A stretch of DNA of 64,000 bases from Paenibacillus auburnensis (GTDB taxonomy: Bacteria > Bacillota > Bacilli > Paenibacillales > Paenibacillaceae). Positions 15,772 to 24,731 of this stretch are shown here, one piece after another. The position numbers were made by a program, and so were the translations under genes. The stretch lies in assembly GCF_927798115.1 (NCBI RefSeq), contig NZ_CAKMMG010000001.1, positions 124,001-188,000 on the forward strand. Direction: 5' to 3'. The notes under the pieces are model-generated. The model was given only the letters and a program-made list of their open reading frames with translations. It ran no database searches and was not told where the DNA came from. The stretch's first letter is position 1. Each line of letters starts with the position of its first letter.

Positions 15772-16230
15772 TTGCAGAGAAACACTTCAGGAAATGCTCC
15801 AAGGGAGCAGCTTGAAAATGCATTAGGAAAGCAGCTGAATGCACTGCTCAGCGCTTCGCATGCCATAAATGTCAGGGCCGCAGCCCGCTTCGATGCTTCC
15901 TTACAGCCTGCTGCATTTCATCTAATCCGCTGGCTGTACGCTTACGGGCCGGCCAGTGCTGCTGTGCTGGCGGATTCTACGGCCATGGACCGCAGCTCGG
16001 TCAGCCGTTTGATCAAACAACTGGAATCTTTGGGTTATGTGCGGAGAGAGGCCTCTCCTGAGGATGGCCGGGCTATTCTTTTGTCCTTGACTGAGCATGG
16101 GCAGCAAATGACGGTTGAAGCGCTTAAAGAAAAGGGATCGTTGTTCTATGAGCGGATTGCCGGCTGGGAAGACAAGCAGCTGCATGAATTTATTGAGCTG
16201 CTTAGAAAGTTTAACGGCTTGGAGTGTTAG
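15772..16230 (+). CDS. MarR-family transcriptional regulator
   Basis: 152 aa from the TTG at 15772, chosen because AAAGGTGAGG lies immediately upstream at good spacing; upstream in-frame codons run into the palindromic operator region. The winged helix is recognisable: PAAFHLIRWLYAYGPASAAVLADSTAMDRSSVSRLIKQLESLGYVRR (in parts helix 2 to recognition helix), then the wing ASPEDGRAILLSLTEHG. N- and C-terminal helices would form the dimer interface. Two identical palindromes upstream suggest autorepression. It is followed by a GNAT gene on the same strand, a possible co-regulated target. The ligand is unknown. Confidence 0.85.
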   Translation: MQRNTSGNAPREQLENALGKQLNALLSASHAINVRAAARFDASLQPAAFHLIRWLYAYGPASAAVLADSTAMDRSSVSRLIKQLESLGYVRREASPEDGRAILLSLTEHGQQMTVEALKEKGSLFYERIAGWEDKQLHEFIELLRKFNGLEC

Positions 16231-16317
16231 CCGGAATGGTAAAATGATGGAGCGAATATCTTAGAGGGCCAACGGTATTGGATGCAAGTGTGTTTTATTC
16301 GGATAGGGGGAAGTCTG

Positions 16318-17220
16318 TTGATTATAGAAAAGTTGGATGAGGTCCGAAAGGAAGAGTTCCTGAACTTCTGCCGGAAGCACCGGAATGAGCTGGATGATTC
16401 TTTTCTGTATGAGGAGGACCTTGCGGAATATGAGCCTAATGCTGAAAATCCCACTTATATTGCACTGAATCCGCAAGGGACAGTCGCTGGAGCGGCTTCG
16501 CTGATACTGAATGATTACAGCCGCAGAGGCCGGAAAGCCCGGTTCCGTATTCTGCATGCGGAAACGGATGATCCGGCAGTATACCGGGAGCTGCTGCAAG
16601 CGATGCTTCAGCATACAGCAGGGCTGGATAAGCTGGATATTTTTGTTCCAACGGTAAATACGGGTGATATAGATAAGCTGACAGATGCGGGTTTTACGGT
16701 CGAAAGATTTTCCTATCTGCTTGTCCGGGACGAGGAAGTACTGCCTGATATCAATATTCCGGAGGAGTATGAGCTAAGGCCTTTCCGGCCTGGAGCCGAT
16801 GAAGCAGTCTGGTGTGAGGTCAGAAATGCGGGCTTCGCCAAGCTTAAGGGGAGTGAGACGCCGGCGACTCCGGATATGGTGAGTTCCATGATTGCCGGAG
16901 CGGATTATATCGAGGACGGAATGCTGCTGCTGTATCACGGCGGCAAGGCTGTCGGGATTGTGCGTGGTTCTGATGATGAGTATAATGATGCGCCGATTAT
17001 GAACATTGGACCCGTGGCGCTCTTGCCTGAATATCAGGGTAAAGGACTCGGGAGAGTTCTGCTTAGAGCAGCGCTGCATCTCTCAAGAAACAAGGGCTAT
17101 ACCCGCAGCATCCTGTGTGTGAATGCGGAGAATGAACGGGCCCAAGCGTTGTACACCGGTGAAGGCTTCAGGCAGGTGGAGGCAGCCGCCTGTTACAAAT
17201 ATGATTTGACGGTGCAATAG
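16318..17220 (+). CDS. GNAT-family N-acetyltransferase (tandem GNAT)
   Basis: 300 aa from the TTG at 16318, chosen for GATAGGGGG 7 bases upstream; an ATG at 16282 is in frame but has a poor ribosome binding site. The C-terminal half has the acetyl-CoA loop (PVALLPEYQGKGLGRVLLRAAL) and the closing ALYTGEGF motif. The N-terminal half is a degenerate GNAT fold without a clear pyrophosphate loop, as in MshD/Eis-like two-domain enzymes. The acyl acceptor cannot be predicted. It follows the MarR gene by 87 bp and ends at a strong terminator. Confidence 0.82.
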   Translation: MIIEKLDEVRKEEFLNFCRKHRNELDDSFLYEEDLAEYEPNAENPTYIALNPQGTVAGAASLILNDYSRRGRKARFRILHAETDDPAVYRELLQAMLQHTAGLDKLDIFVPTVNTGDIDKLTDAGFTVERFSYLLVRDEEVLPDINIPEEYELRPFRPGADEAVWCEVRNAGFAKLKGSETPATPDMVSSMIAGADYIEDGMLLLYHGGKAVGIVRGSDDEYNDAPIMNIGPVALLPEYQGKGLGRVLLRAALHLSRNKGYTRSILCVNAENERAQALYTGEGFRQVEAAACYKYDLTVQ

Positions 17221-17239
17221 TAAAACATAGTACGTGAGC

Positions 17240-17285
17240 AGAGCAGCGATTTTCCCAATACTGGAGAATCGCTGCTCTTCGTTTT
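17240..17285 (+). terminator. Rho-independent terminator after the GNAT gene
   Basis: 12-bp stem AGAGCAGCGATT / AATCGCTGCTCT (17240-17251 with 17267-17278), then TCGTTTTT. Confidence 0.85.
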
Positions 17286-17459
17286 TGGTCCATTGTAGCT
17301 TGGTATAGGCAGATTATGGGCAATGGCAGCCTTCTCAGCTGTTCTTTCCAAGTTCCATTATTAATATAAAAAGCAGCAGGAGAACTTCGTTCTGTGTAGA
17401 AAATTTTTACATAATGATATTTAATTTGGTTAAATTTTCGAATTGAAAGGAATATGCCT

Positions 17460-19070
17460 ATGAAAACGCTGGTTATTGTGGACGATGAACCGTCAGTGAT
17501 AAACGGGCTACGCACATATGTGGATTGGGCCGGGCAGGGAATCGAGCTGATTGGCACTGCTGACGACGGGGACACAGGACTTGCACTAATAAGTGAACTT
17601 AGGCCTGATATCGTGCTGACCGATGTGCAGATGCCGGCGATGGATGGGATAGCAATGGCGGCGGAGGTCCGTGCGCTGCTTCCAGACACCAAAATCGTGT
17701 TCATCAGCGGACATAATGATGCCGAATATCTGCGATCAGCACTGCAGATGCATGCGGCGGATTATATTTTTAAGCCGGTGAGCCGTAAAGAATTATCGGT
17801 GGTGATGGGGAAAGTGACAGCGGCGCTGGATGTGGAGCGGAGAGAGCGGCAGCTGGTGAAGGATATGCAGGTCAAGCTGACGCAGAGCATGCCGCTGCTT
17901 CGTGAGAAATTTCTGCTGTCTGTGATCAGTGACAACATCCACCCGGAACGGGTTCATGACAAGCTGGCCTTCCTGGGGCTGCAGAGCCTTGAATCGGACA
18001 GCTATATTATTATGGTCATTGTAATTGATGATGTGCCGCAGGTGATGGATATCCGCACCGAGCAGGATAAGCAGCTGTTATCGTATACCGTGCTGAATAT
18101 TATTCAGGAGCTTATAGATGAACAAATGCGCGGAGTTACTTTTGAAAAAGAGCCGGGGGAGTATGTCGGTATTCTCCTGCCCGGCCAGCGGTTCTCGGAA
18201 GATGATCTGCTGCAGCTGGCCGAATTGATCCGCGATAACCTGCGGAAGTGGCTGAAGCTGAGTGTGACCATCGGTGTCGGTGAGGGGGTAAGCAGCCTTT
18301 CTGAGCTGCCGGCATCTTATAGGCAGGCCCGGGGAGCCGCTGACCAGAAATGGTACCTGGGTAAAAACCGTATTCTCACCATGGATAACATCGAATCCGC
18401 AGAGAACCTCCGCTACCGGTTTGAGCCGGAATGGGGAGAACGGGTGCTGACCTCGATCAAGTCGGGGGATAGCAGCCGCCTGCATGCAGAGCTAGCTGAA
18501 ATGTTCGGCCTGCTGGAGAAAAACCGCGGGCAGGGGCCGCGTTATGCGCAGAACGTCAGTCTGCACCTGATTCTGCAATCCGGCCAGGTGCTGCTGGAGC
18601 TGAACGGGATGACGGCAGAGTGGGAGCAGCGGGAGCTGGCGGCCTGGAAAGCGGTGGCCCGTCAGGAGACAATGCAGGATCTGCTCTTTTTCACAGAGTC
18701 GTATTTGCAGCAGGTCTGCGAATTCGTGCAGGTGAAGCGGAGCGGGAAAGCGAGTGAGACAATTGCGCGGGTCCGCCGCCTGATAGAGGCGCGCTATGCC
18801 GAGAATTTGACCGTGGCTGATATCGCAGCCGGGGTATATCTCAGTCCCACTTATGTCAGGCTGCTGTTCAAGCAGGAGACAGGAGAAACGCTGTTCGAGT
18901 ACTTAACCAAGGTGAGGATCGAGAAGGCGAAGCAGCTGCTGGGTGATCCGCAGAACAAATTCTATGAGGTGTGTTATGCGGTAGGCTATACCGATCCCAG
19001 CCACTTCAGCAAGCTGTTCAAAAAAATAACCGGCTTTACACCAAGTGCCTACCGGGAGCAGCACCATTAG
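17460..19070 (+). CDS. YesN-like response regulator with AraC DNA-binding domain
   Basis: 536 aa. The receiver domain has the acidic pair D8/D9, phospho-acceptor D55 (LTDVQMP) and K105 (FKPVS). A central regulatory region follows, then a C-terminal AraC double HTH (about residues 430-535: LTVADIAAGVYLSPTYVRLLFKQ and YEVCYAVGYTDPSHFSKLFKK). The ATG at 17460 is preferred over 17454 because AAAGGAA is then 8 bases upstream. It is followed 30 bp later by its cognate kinase. It probably activates the downstream permease-lipoprotein genes in response to an extracellular sugar (family knowledge plus context). Confidence 0.9.
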   Translation: MKTLVIVDDEPSVINGLRTYVDWAGQGIELIGTADDGDTGLALISELRPDIVLTDVQMPAMDGIAMAAEVRALLPDTKIVFISGHNDAEYLRSALQMHAADYIFKPVSRKELSVVMGKVTAALDVERRERQLVKDMQVKLTQSMPLLREKFLLSVISDNIHPERVHDKLAFLGLQSLESDSYIIMVIVIDDVPQVMDIRTEQDKQLLSYTVLNIIQELIDEQMRGVTFEKEPGEYVGILLPGQRFSEDDLLQLAELIRDNLRKWLKLSVTIGVGEGVSSLSELPASYRQARGAADQKWYLGKNRILTMDNIESAENLRYRFEPEWGERVLTSIKSGDSSRLHAELAEMFGLLEKNRGQGPRYAQNVSLHLILQSGQVLLELNGMTAEWEQRELAAWKAVARQETMQDLLFFTESYLQQVCEFVQVKRSGKASETIARVRRLIEARYAENLTVADIAAGVYLSPTYVRLLFKQETGETLFEYLTKVRIEKAKQLLGDPQNKFYEVCYAVGYTDPSHFSKLFKKITGFTPSAYREQHH

Positions 19071-19100
19071 ATTCGTTTAGCGGAAGGAAGGGAGTGTATT

Positions 19101-20924
19101 ATGCAGTTTGGCTGGAATTATCTGAAAGGCCTTCTCCAGGGAATACTGGCGGCACGAAAATGGCTGCTGGCATACATCCTGCTCATCCTGCTGCCTGTCT
19201 CCATTCTTCTGGCTTCCTTTTATACACGTTCCAACAGGATCCTGGAAGAGGAGGTCACCCGCACCATGCAGCTAACCTTGAAGCAGGCGGGGCTGAATTT
19301 AACCTATAAACTGGAACATATCCGGGACAGCAGCAATTCTGTTTTTATGAATCAGATCCTGTATGAGAATCTCCAGCGGAAAAGCACCATTACTGACCAG
19401 CTCAAACAGATCAAGGAGCTGCGTAATCTGGCAGAGACCGCCAAGGAGAACGGGGATATTTTTCGGACGCGTTTTTTTATAGACCCTTCCCGGCTGTATG
19501 CAGGTGACAGAGTCAACTTATACAAGCTGAACGACATTAAGCAATATCCATGGTACGAAGCTGTGATGGAAGCGGGCGGGGGGATGGTCTGGACCGGAGT
19601 GTATCAGGAGAGCTATAACGATATAGGGGTAAAAAAAATCTTCTCTGTAGCCCGAATGCTGCGCAATCCGCAGAATTATGAAGAGATCGTCGGCGTTCTG
19701 GTGATGGATGTTTCCGAAGAGCTGATTGGTGAGATTCTGTCGGAGCTGCATTTCTCGGATACCTATGCTCCTTATCTGCTGGATGGGGCCGGAAATGTTA
19801 TCTATAGTTCCGCCAAAGCGGACAATGGTCCGGCTTCGTCAGCCGCAGTGCTGCCGGCAGAGCTGCTGGATACGATCCGGCACTCGGAGGAAGGCATTCA
19901 GCAGAGTAAGGACGGCCGCAAAGCTGTGAACGTAGTGTATACCACCATTGGTCCGTCCGGGTGGAAGCTGGTGGCCAGGGTAGCCCAGTCCGAAATTTCG
20001 CACCGGGCCACGGCACTGAACCAGTTTACCAGTATAGCTACTCTCGCGGGGATCACCATTCTTTTTCTGGTCCTCTCTTTTGTCCTGCTGATGTTCATGA
20101 CCCAAAGCATGCAGCACAGGGTGCAGATGATCCTGAAGATGATCCGCAAGGAAGGGATCGGATGGCTGGAAGAGCGCCGCTCCATGCCGGACGGGGATTT
20201 CCGGCTGCTGGAACGCAGCGTGGATCATCTGATTCATAAAGTCAACAATCTGATGGAGGAGTCGTATCAGGCCAAAATGCAGGAACGGGAGGCCCAGCTC
20301 CGGACGCTTCAGGCGCAGATAAATCCCCATTTTCTGTACAATGCCCTTGATATGATTAACTGGTCGGCCATTTCGCATGATGCGGAGGATACCAGCCAGA
20401 TGATTGAAGCGCTGGCGCATTATTTCCGGCTCAGCCTCAATAAAGGGCGTGATAACGTCAGCATTAGAGATGAGCTGGAGCTCGCCAAGGTCTTTTTGGA
20501 GATTCAGCAGAACCGTTTTCCGTCTACCTTTACGTTCACCATTGAGGCCGGGCTGGGACTCGAGGCGTATATTATCCCCAAGCTTACCCTTCAGCCGCTG
20601 GTGGAGAATGCTCTGCTTCACGGCATCCGCAAAACCAAAGATAAACAGGGGACGATCACCATTGCTGCCCGGCTGGAGCAGGAGACCATTGTGCTCACCG
20701 TGTCTGATGACGGCATCGGCATGAGTCCTGAACAAGGGCAGCGGCTGCTGCGTGAGCCTTCCTTGGAGAAGCAAGACAACGGTTCGTCCGGCTCCTTTGG
20801 CCTCTACAATGTCAACGAGCGAATCCGTTATTTTGCCGGCAACCGCTACGGATTGTCCATCGATTCGGAACCCGGAAAAGGGACGGTTGTCACGGTAAGA
20901 ATTAAAGCGGTTACATCAGAGTAA
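19101..20924 (+). CDS. YesM-like sensor histidine kinase
   Basis: 607 aa membrane kinase. An N-terminal span (WLLAYILLILLPVSILLASFY), an extracytoplasmic sensor domain of about 270 residues, a second span (ATLAGITILFLVLSFVLLMF), a HAMP-like linker, then the His_kinase domain with QINPHFLYNALDMINW (phospho-acceptor H410) and a HATPase domain (LQPLVENALLHG, DDGIGM, GSFGLYNVNERI). This is the YesM group paired with AraC-type regulators. GGAAGGAAGGGAGTGTATT precedes the ATG. Sensing of a sugar or binding-protein complex is inferred from context. Confidence 0.9.
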   Translation: MQFGWNYLKGLLQGILAARKWLLAYILLILLPVSILLASFYTRSNRILEEEVTRTMQLTLKQAGLNLTYKLEHIRDSSNSVFMNQILYENLQRKSTITDQLKQIKELRNLAETAKENGDIFRTRFFIDPSRLYAGDRVNLYKLNDIKQYPWYEAVMEAGGGMVWTGVYQESYNDIGVKKIFSVARMLRNPQNYEEIVGVLVMDVSEELIGEILSELHFSDTYAPYLLDGAGNVIYSSAKADNGPASSAAVLPAELLDTIRHSEEGIQQSKDGRKAVNVVYTTIGPSGWKLVARVAQSEISHRATALNQFTSIATLAGITILFLVLSFVLLMFMTQSMQHRVQMILKMIRKEGIGWLEERRSMPDGDFRLLERSVDHLIHKVNNLMEESYQAKMQEREAQLRTLQAQINPHFLYNALDMINWSAISHDAEDTSQMIEALAHYFRLSLNKGRDNVSIRDELELAKVFLEIQQNRFPSTFTFTIEAGLGLEAYIIPKLTLQPLVENALLHGIRKTKDKQGTITIAARLEQETIVLTVSDDGIGMSPEQGQRLLREPSLEKQDNGSSGSFGLYNVNERIRYFAGNRYGLSIDSEPGKGTVVTVRIKAVTSE

Positions 20925-21036
20925 GGCCACACGGAATATACAGTCGCCAGAGACCAGAAATAATCGGATTACCACCTACAATACCACCTGGATGAACTCG
21001 TATAATCATCTCATAAACCAGGCGGAGGTGAGTAAC

Positions 21037-22002
21037 TTGGGCACAGGTGTCACGGATTTGAAGCGGAAGAATAATGTCAAACGGGTCAGGACGAGTTCAG
21101 CAGGCAAGTGGAGGCTGGCCTGGAGAAACAGGGATTATTATGTACTGCTCATTCCCGGACTCCTGTTTCTGCTGCTCTTCAAATATACACCGCTCTATGG
21201 TGTACTGATTGCGTTTCAGGATTTTAATATTTTTGAGGGTGTCAGAGGCAGTGAATGGGTCGGGCTTGAGCAATTTCATAAGCTGGTCCAGTCGGAGGAA
21301 TTTGGAAGGGTATTCATGAATACCCTCCTAATCAGTGTGTATAAGATTGTGCTGCTGTTTCCGATTCCAGTTTTTATCGCGCTGGTGCTGAACGAGGTCA
21401 GGCTGATGTTCTTTAAGCGGACGATCCAGACAATCATTTATCTGCCGCATTTTCTCTCATGGGTGATCATCTCGGGGTTATTCGTGACCATTCTTTCGAC
21501 TTCCGGGGGGCTGGTCAATAATATCATCCAGTCGCTGGGCGGCGAGCCCATCAGCTTTTTTGTCAGCAATGAGTACTTCCGCAGTCTGGTTGTGTTCACG
21601 GCGGGGTGGAAGGAAACGGGCTGGAATGCGATTGTGTTTATTGCCGCTATCGCCGGAATTGACCAGGAGCAATATGAAGCCGCTGCCATTGATGGGGCGG
21701 GCAGAATCCGCAGAATGCTGCATATTTCGCTCCCGGGTATCCTGCCTACCGTTGTGCTGATGTTCATTCTCCGCCTCGGTTCGGTGCTGGATGCAGGGAC
21801 AGAGCAGATTCTCACCATGTACAATCCGGTTGTCTATGAAACCGCCGATGTTATTGGAACCTTCGTGTACCGCATCGGCCTTGGCAAAATGGATTACAGC
21901 TTCAGCACCGCAGTTGGTCTGTTCAACTCGGTTGTCGGTTTTATCCTGATTATCTCAGGCAACTTTATCAGCCGGAAGCTGCTGAAGCGCGGTATCTGGT
22001 AG
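21037..22002 (+). CDS. LplB-type ABC sugar importer permease
   Basis: 321 aa from the TTG at 21037, chosen for the near-perfect GGCGGAGGTGAG just upstream; an ATG at 20992 is in frame without such a site. Six predicted membrane helices. The cytoplasmic EAA loop reads EQYEAAAIDGAGRIRRMLHISLPGI, which docks the shared ATPase (typically MsmX-like and encoded elsewhere; no ATPase gene is present here). It forms a heterodimer with the next permease. Confidence 0.88.
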   Translation: MGTGVTDLKRKNNVKRVRTSSAGKWRLAWRNRDYYVLLIPGLLFLLLFKYTPLYGVLIAFQDFNIFEGVRGSEWVGLEQFHKLVQSEEFGRVFMNTLLISVYKIVLLFPIPVFIALVLNEVRLMFFKRTIQTIIYLPHFLSWVIISGLFVTILSTSGGLVNNIIQSLGGEPISFFVSNEYFRSLVVFTAGWKETGWNAIVFIAAIAGIDQEQYEAAAIDGAGRIRRMLHISLPGILPTVVLMFILRLGSVLDAGTEQILTMYNPVVYETADVIGTFVYRIGLGKMDYSFSTAVGLFNSVVGFILIISGNFISRKLLKRGIW

Positions 22003-22014
22003 CGGGAAGGGAGA

Positions 22015-22896
22015 GTGGAAAGGTTGACGAAACGAACCAAGGGCGATTTGGTGCTGGATACGGCGGTTTATTTCTTCCTGATCCTCCTGGGTGTCATTAT
22101 GCTGCTGCCGTTGATCAACGTATTATCGAAGGCTGTTAGTGCGGAATGGGCCATCACCTCCGGTAAAGTTGGCATTCTGCCGGTAGGCTTCCAGCTGGAT
22201 ACGATGAAGGAGGTCATATCCTCCTCAACGTTCATCAGAGCCTTCGGAGTTTCGGTAGGCGTTACTGTTGTCGGAACTATAATCTCCATCCTGATGACCG
22301 CACTAACCGCGTACCCGTTGTCCAAGCGCCTGCCGGGTATCCCCTTTATTATGGTGCTGTTCATTTTCACCATGCTTTTCAGCGGAGGGCTAATCCCCAA
22401 CTACTTGCTGATGCGCCAGCTGCACCTGATCAACAATCTATGGGTACTGATTTTGCCGGGAATGATCAGTGTGTTCAATCTGCTGGTGATCAAGAGCTAT
22501 TACGAAAGCCTGCCTGAAGCACTCGAAGAGTCGGCGCGGATCGACGGGGCCAAAACCTACACGATTCTGTTCCGTATTATCCTGCCGCTCAGCATGCCGG
22601 TCATCGCGACGATCGCTTTGTTCTATGCGGTTGGGTTCTGGAATGATTATTTTGGCCCGATGATCTATATCAATGATACGGCGCTTAAAACGCTGCAGCT
22701 CTACCTGCAGGACGTTGTGATGGATGCCAGCGCAGCGAATGCCGTGAACAAAAGTGTGGATGATCTCATGAACATGTCTCCCGAAGGAATCCGGGCAGCG
22801 ACAGTTGTTGCTTCCACGGTGCCAATCCTGTTTGTGTATCCGTTCCTGCAGAAGTATTTCATTAAAGGCGTGCTGATCGGCTCTGTCAAAGGCTGA
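22015..22896 (+). CDS. YtcP/LplC-type ABC sugar importer permease
   Basis: 293 aa from GTG 22015; a TTG at 22024 is an alternative with better spacing from GGGAG. Six predicted helices, with the EAA loop at EALEESARIDGAKTYTILFRIILPL and the family's C-terminal YPFLQKYFIKGVLIGSVKG. It starts 12 bp after the LplB-type gene and is clearly its partner. The conserved C-terminal motif and the central loop about MNMSPEGIRAATVV are typical of the group carrying complex oligosaccharides. Confidence 0.88.
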   Translation: MERLTKRTKGDLVLDTAVYFFLILLGVIMLLPLINVLSKAVSAEWAITSGKVGILPVGFQLDTMKEVISSSTFIRAFGVSVGVTVVGTIISILMTALTAYPLSKRLPGIPFIMVLFIFTMLFSGGLIPNYLLMRQLHLINNLWVLILPGMISVFNLLVIKSYYESLPEALEESARIDGAKTYTILFRIILPLSMPVIATIALFYAVGFWNDYFGPMIYINDTALKTLQLYLQDVVMDASAANAVNKSVDDLMNMSPEGIRAATVVASTVPILFVYPFLQKYFIKGVLIGSVKG

Positions 22897-22930
22897 GCCG
22901 TGATCTATTATTTAGAGGAGGGTTATACGT

Positions 22931-24490
22931 ATGAAATATAAAAAAGGCTGGTCTCTTCTGCTCTGCACCGGACTGCTGCTTGCTGCAGCGGGATGTGGCT
23001 CATCGGGTAACAATGGGAACGGAAATAAGGAAGCTGCAGAGGCAACTAAGGCTCCGGCGAGTGCTGCCGCCACTACCGCGCCAACGGAGGACACGGCCAA
23101 ACCTGAATTGAAATCGCTTAATTTGTGGTCGAAGGATGATTATAATACGTATCCGCTTGCCAAGGTCATCGAAGAGAAGACGGGGTATAAAGTGAAATAT
23201 GAAATGCTGCCCGCCGACAAAGCGATGGATAAGCTGAACCTGTTGATTTCATCCGGCGAACCCTATGATGTCATTACCATTTCAGGTGAAAAGGCTGTAT
23301 ACACGGACTATGCCAAAATGGGGGCGCTGGTCGATTTGACCCCGCTCATTGAAGAGTATGGACCGAATATTAAGGCTTCCATCTCCGAAGCATCCTTCGA
23401 TGCGGTTAAAGTGGATGGTAAAATCTTCGCCATCCCGAACAGCTCCTCGCAATTTGCGGGCGCCGACCTGATGATCCGTCAGGATTGGCTCGACAAGCTG
23501 GGCCTGAAAACACCTACAACTCTGGATGAATTCACCGAAGTACTGAAGGCGTTCAAGGAAAAAGATCCCGGCGGCAACGGCAGCAGCGGCGCTCCGATGT
23601 CAATAGACGGCGGCCTGGCTACAACTGCCAATATTACCGGCGCGTTCGGCATCGGCACCAGCTGGAATAAGCTTGACGGCAAGCTGGTACCACCGCCGCT
23701 GCACCCGGGCTTTAAGGAATATCTCACGTATATGGCTGACCTGTATAAGCAGGGACTGCTAGATAAGGAGTTTGCCGTCAACAAGGATGCTACCCTGAAG
23801 GAGAAATTCACCAGCGGCAAAATCGGTGTCATTCAGCTCCCTTGGTATGATATTCCGAGCGTTGCCGATGCCCTGAACGCCAATTTCCCGGATGCCAAGT
23901 TTGTATATCTTCCGGCTTTAAAGGGTAAAGACGGGCAAATGGGTCTTGGCATGAGTGGAGGCTTTGACCGCCTGACCTTTATCCCGAAATCTGCCAAACA
24001 TCCTGAGGATGCCATCAAGTGGATTAATGCCAAGCTGGATAAAGACACCTTCAAACTGATCGCCATCGGGGAAGAAGGCAAACATCATACGTATAAAGAC
24101 GGCATCTACAGCCCGATCTTGCCGCTGTTCACGGACGAACGGGGCAATGCCAGCAACTATCTTACCGGTATCGATGAGAAGCTCTACCCGATCTACTGGC
24201 AGGCCCGTGTCCAGAAGGATGCACGCTTGTTCGCAGGCTTCTCGTATCTGAACAATGAACTGCCTGCCGAAGCGCGGATTGCTGATCCGCTTGCACTTGC
24301 GCCGTCTCTTCCTGAATATTCTAAGAACAACGCTTCCCTGAATCAGATGATCAATGATTTCGCTGTGAAGGTGATTGTTGGTGAGGAATCTCCGGATGCC
24401 GTGGACGCTTTTGCCGAGAAGTACAAAGCAGCCGGCGGAGAAGCCAGCTACAAAGAGGTTAACGACTGGTACGCGGCTAGCGGTAAATAG
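22931..24490 (+). CDS. Extracellular solute-binding lipoprotein of the ABC importer
   Basis: 519 aa, family 1 (LplA-like). The signal peptide ends in the lipobox LAAAGC, with the acyl-Cys followed by SSGNNGN and an Ala/Thr-rich flexible linker (to about residue 55), so the protein is membrane-anchored and extracellular. The mature protein has the SBP pattern (NLWSKDDYNTYPLAKVIEEKTGYKV, PYDVITISGEK, GKIFAIPNSSS). GAGGAGGGTTATACGT precedes the ATG. The ligand is probably an oligosaccharide, but nothing in the sequence fixes which. Confidence 0.9.
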   Translation: MKYKKGWSLLLCTGLLLAAAGCGSSGNNGNGNKEAAEATKAPASAAATTAPTEDTAKPELKSLNLWSKDDYNTYPLAKVIEEKTGYKVKYEMLPADKAMDKLNLLISSGEPYDVITISGEKAVYTDYAKMGALVDLTPLIEEYGPNIKASISEASFDAVKVDGKIFAIPNSSSQFAGADLMIRQDWLDKLGLKTPTTLDEFTEVLKAFKEKDPGGNGSSGAPMSIDGGLATTANITGAFGIGTSWNKLDGKLVPPPLHPGFKEYLTYMADLYKQGLLDKEFAVNKDATLKEKFTSGKIGVIQLPWYDIPSVADALNANFPDAKFVYLPALKGKDGQMGLGMSGGFDRLTFIPKSAKHPEDAIKWINAKLDKDTFKLIAIGEEGKHHTYKDGIYSPILPLFTDERGNASNYLTGIDEKLYPIYWQARVQKDARLFAGFSYLNNELPAEARIADPLALAPSLPEYSKNNASLNQMINDFAVKVIVGEESPDAVDAFAEKYKAAGGEASYKEVNDWYAASGK

Positions 24491-24544
24491 CAGTAGTAAA
24501 AAGAAAAATATAAGATGAACTTGGGAACAAACATAAAGGTAACA

Positions 24545-24678
24545 GTAACGGAGGGGATTTTGGAACTGGAAGAGCGTTAGCGTCCGCCTTTGTCTACGGA
24601 TTTCTACCACTAAGAGTGGTATTAATAAATGAAATCTGTAGACAACAGCGGCTGGAAGTCCAAATATCCCGCAGTTAC
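24545..24678. repeat. Imperfect 134-bp palindromic intergenic element
   Basis: The whole element is an inverted repeat. The outer arms start GTAAC...GGGGATTTTGGA and end TCCAAAT..CCC...GTTAC. The inner 21-nt arms (24584-24604 and 24631-24651, CCGC..TTGTCTAC.GATTTC type) differ at only three positions, and an ACCACT/AGTGGT hairpin caps the centre. No coding frame is present. It resembles the mobile or repetitive hairpin elements found between genes in this group (inference), here between the binding-protein gene and the oxidoreductase. Confidence 0.75.
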
Positions 24679-24731
24679 GACTATACCAAATGTAAGTCCC
24701 AAGCTCGTCTTATATTGCAGGAGGAGATCAA

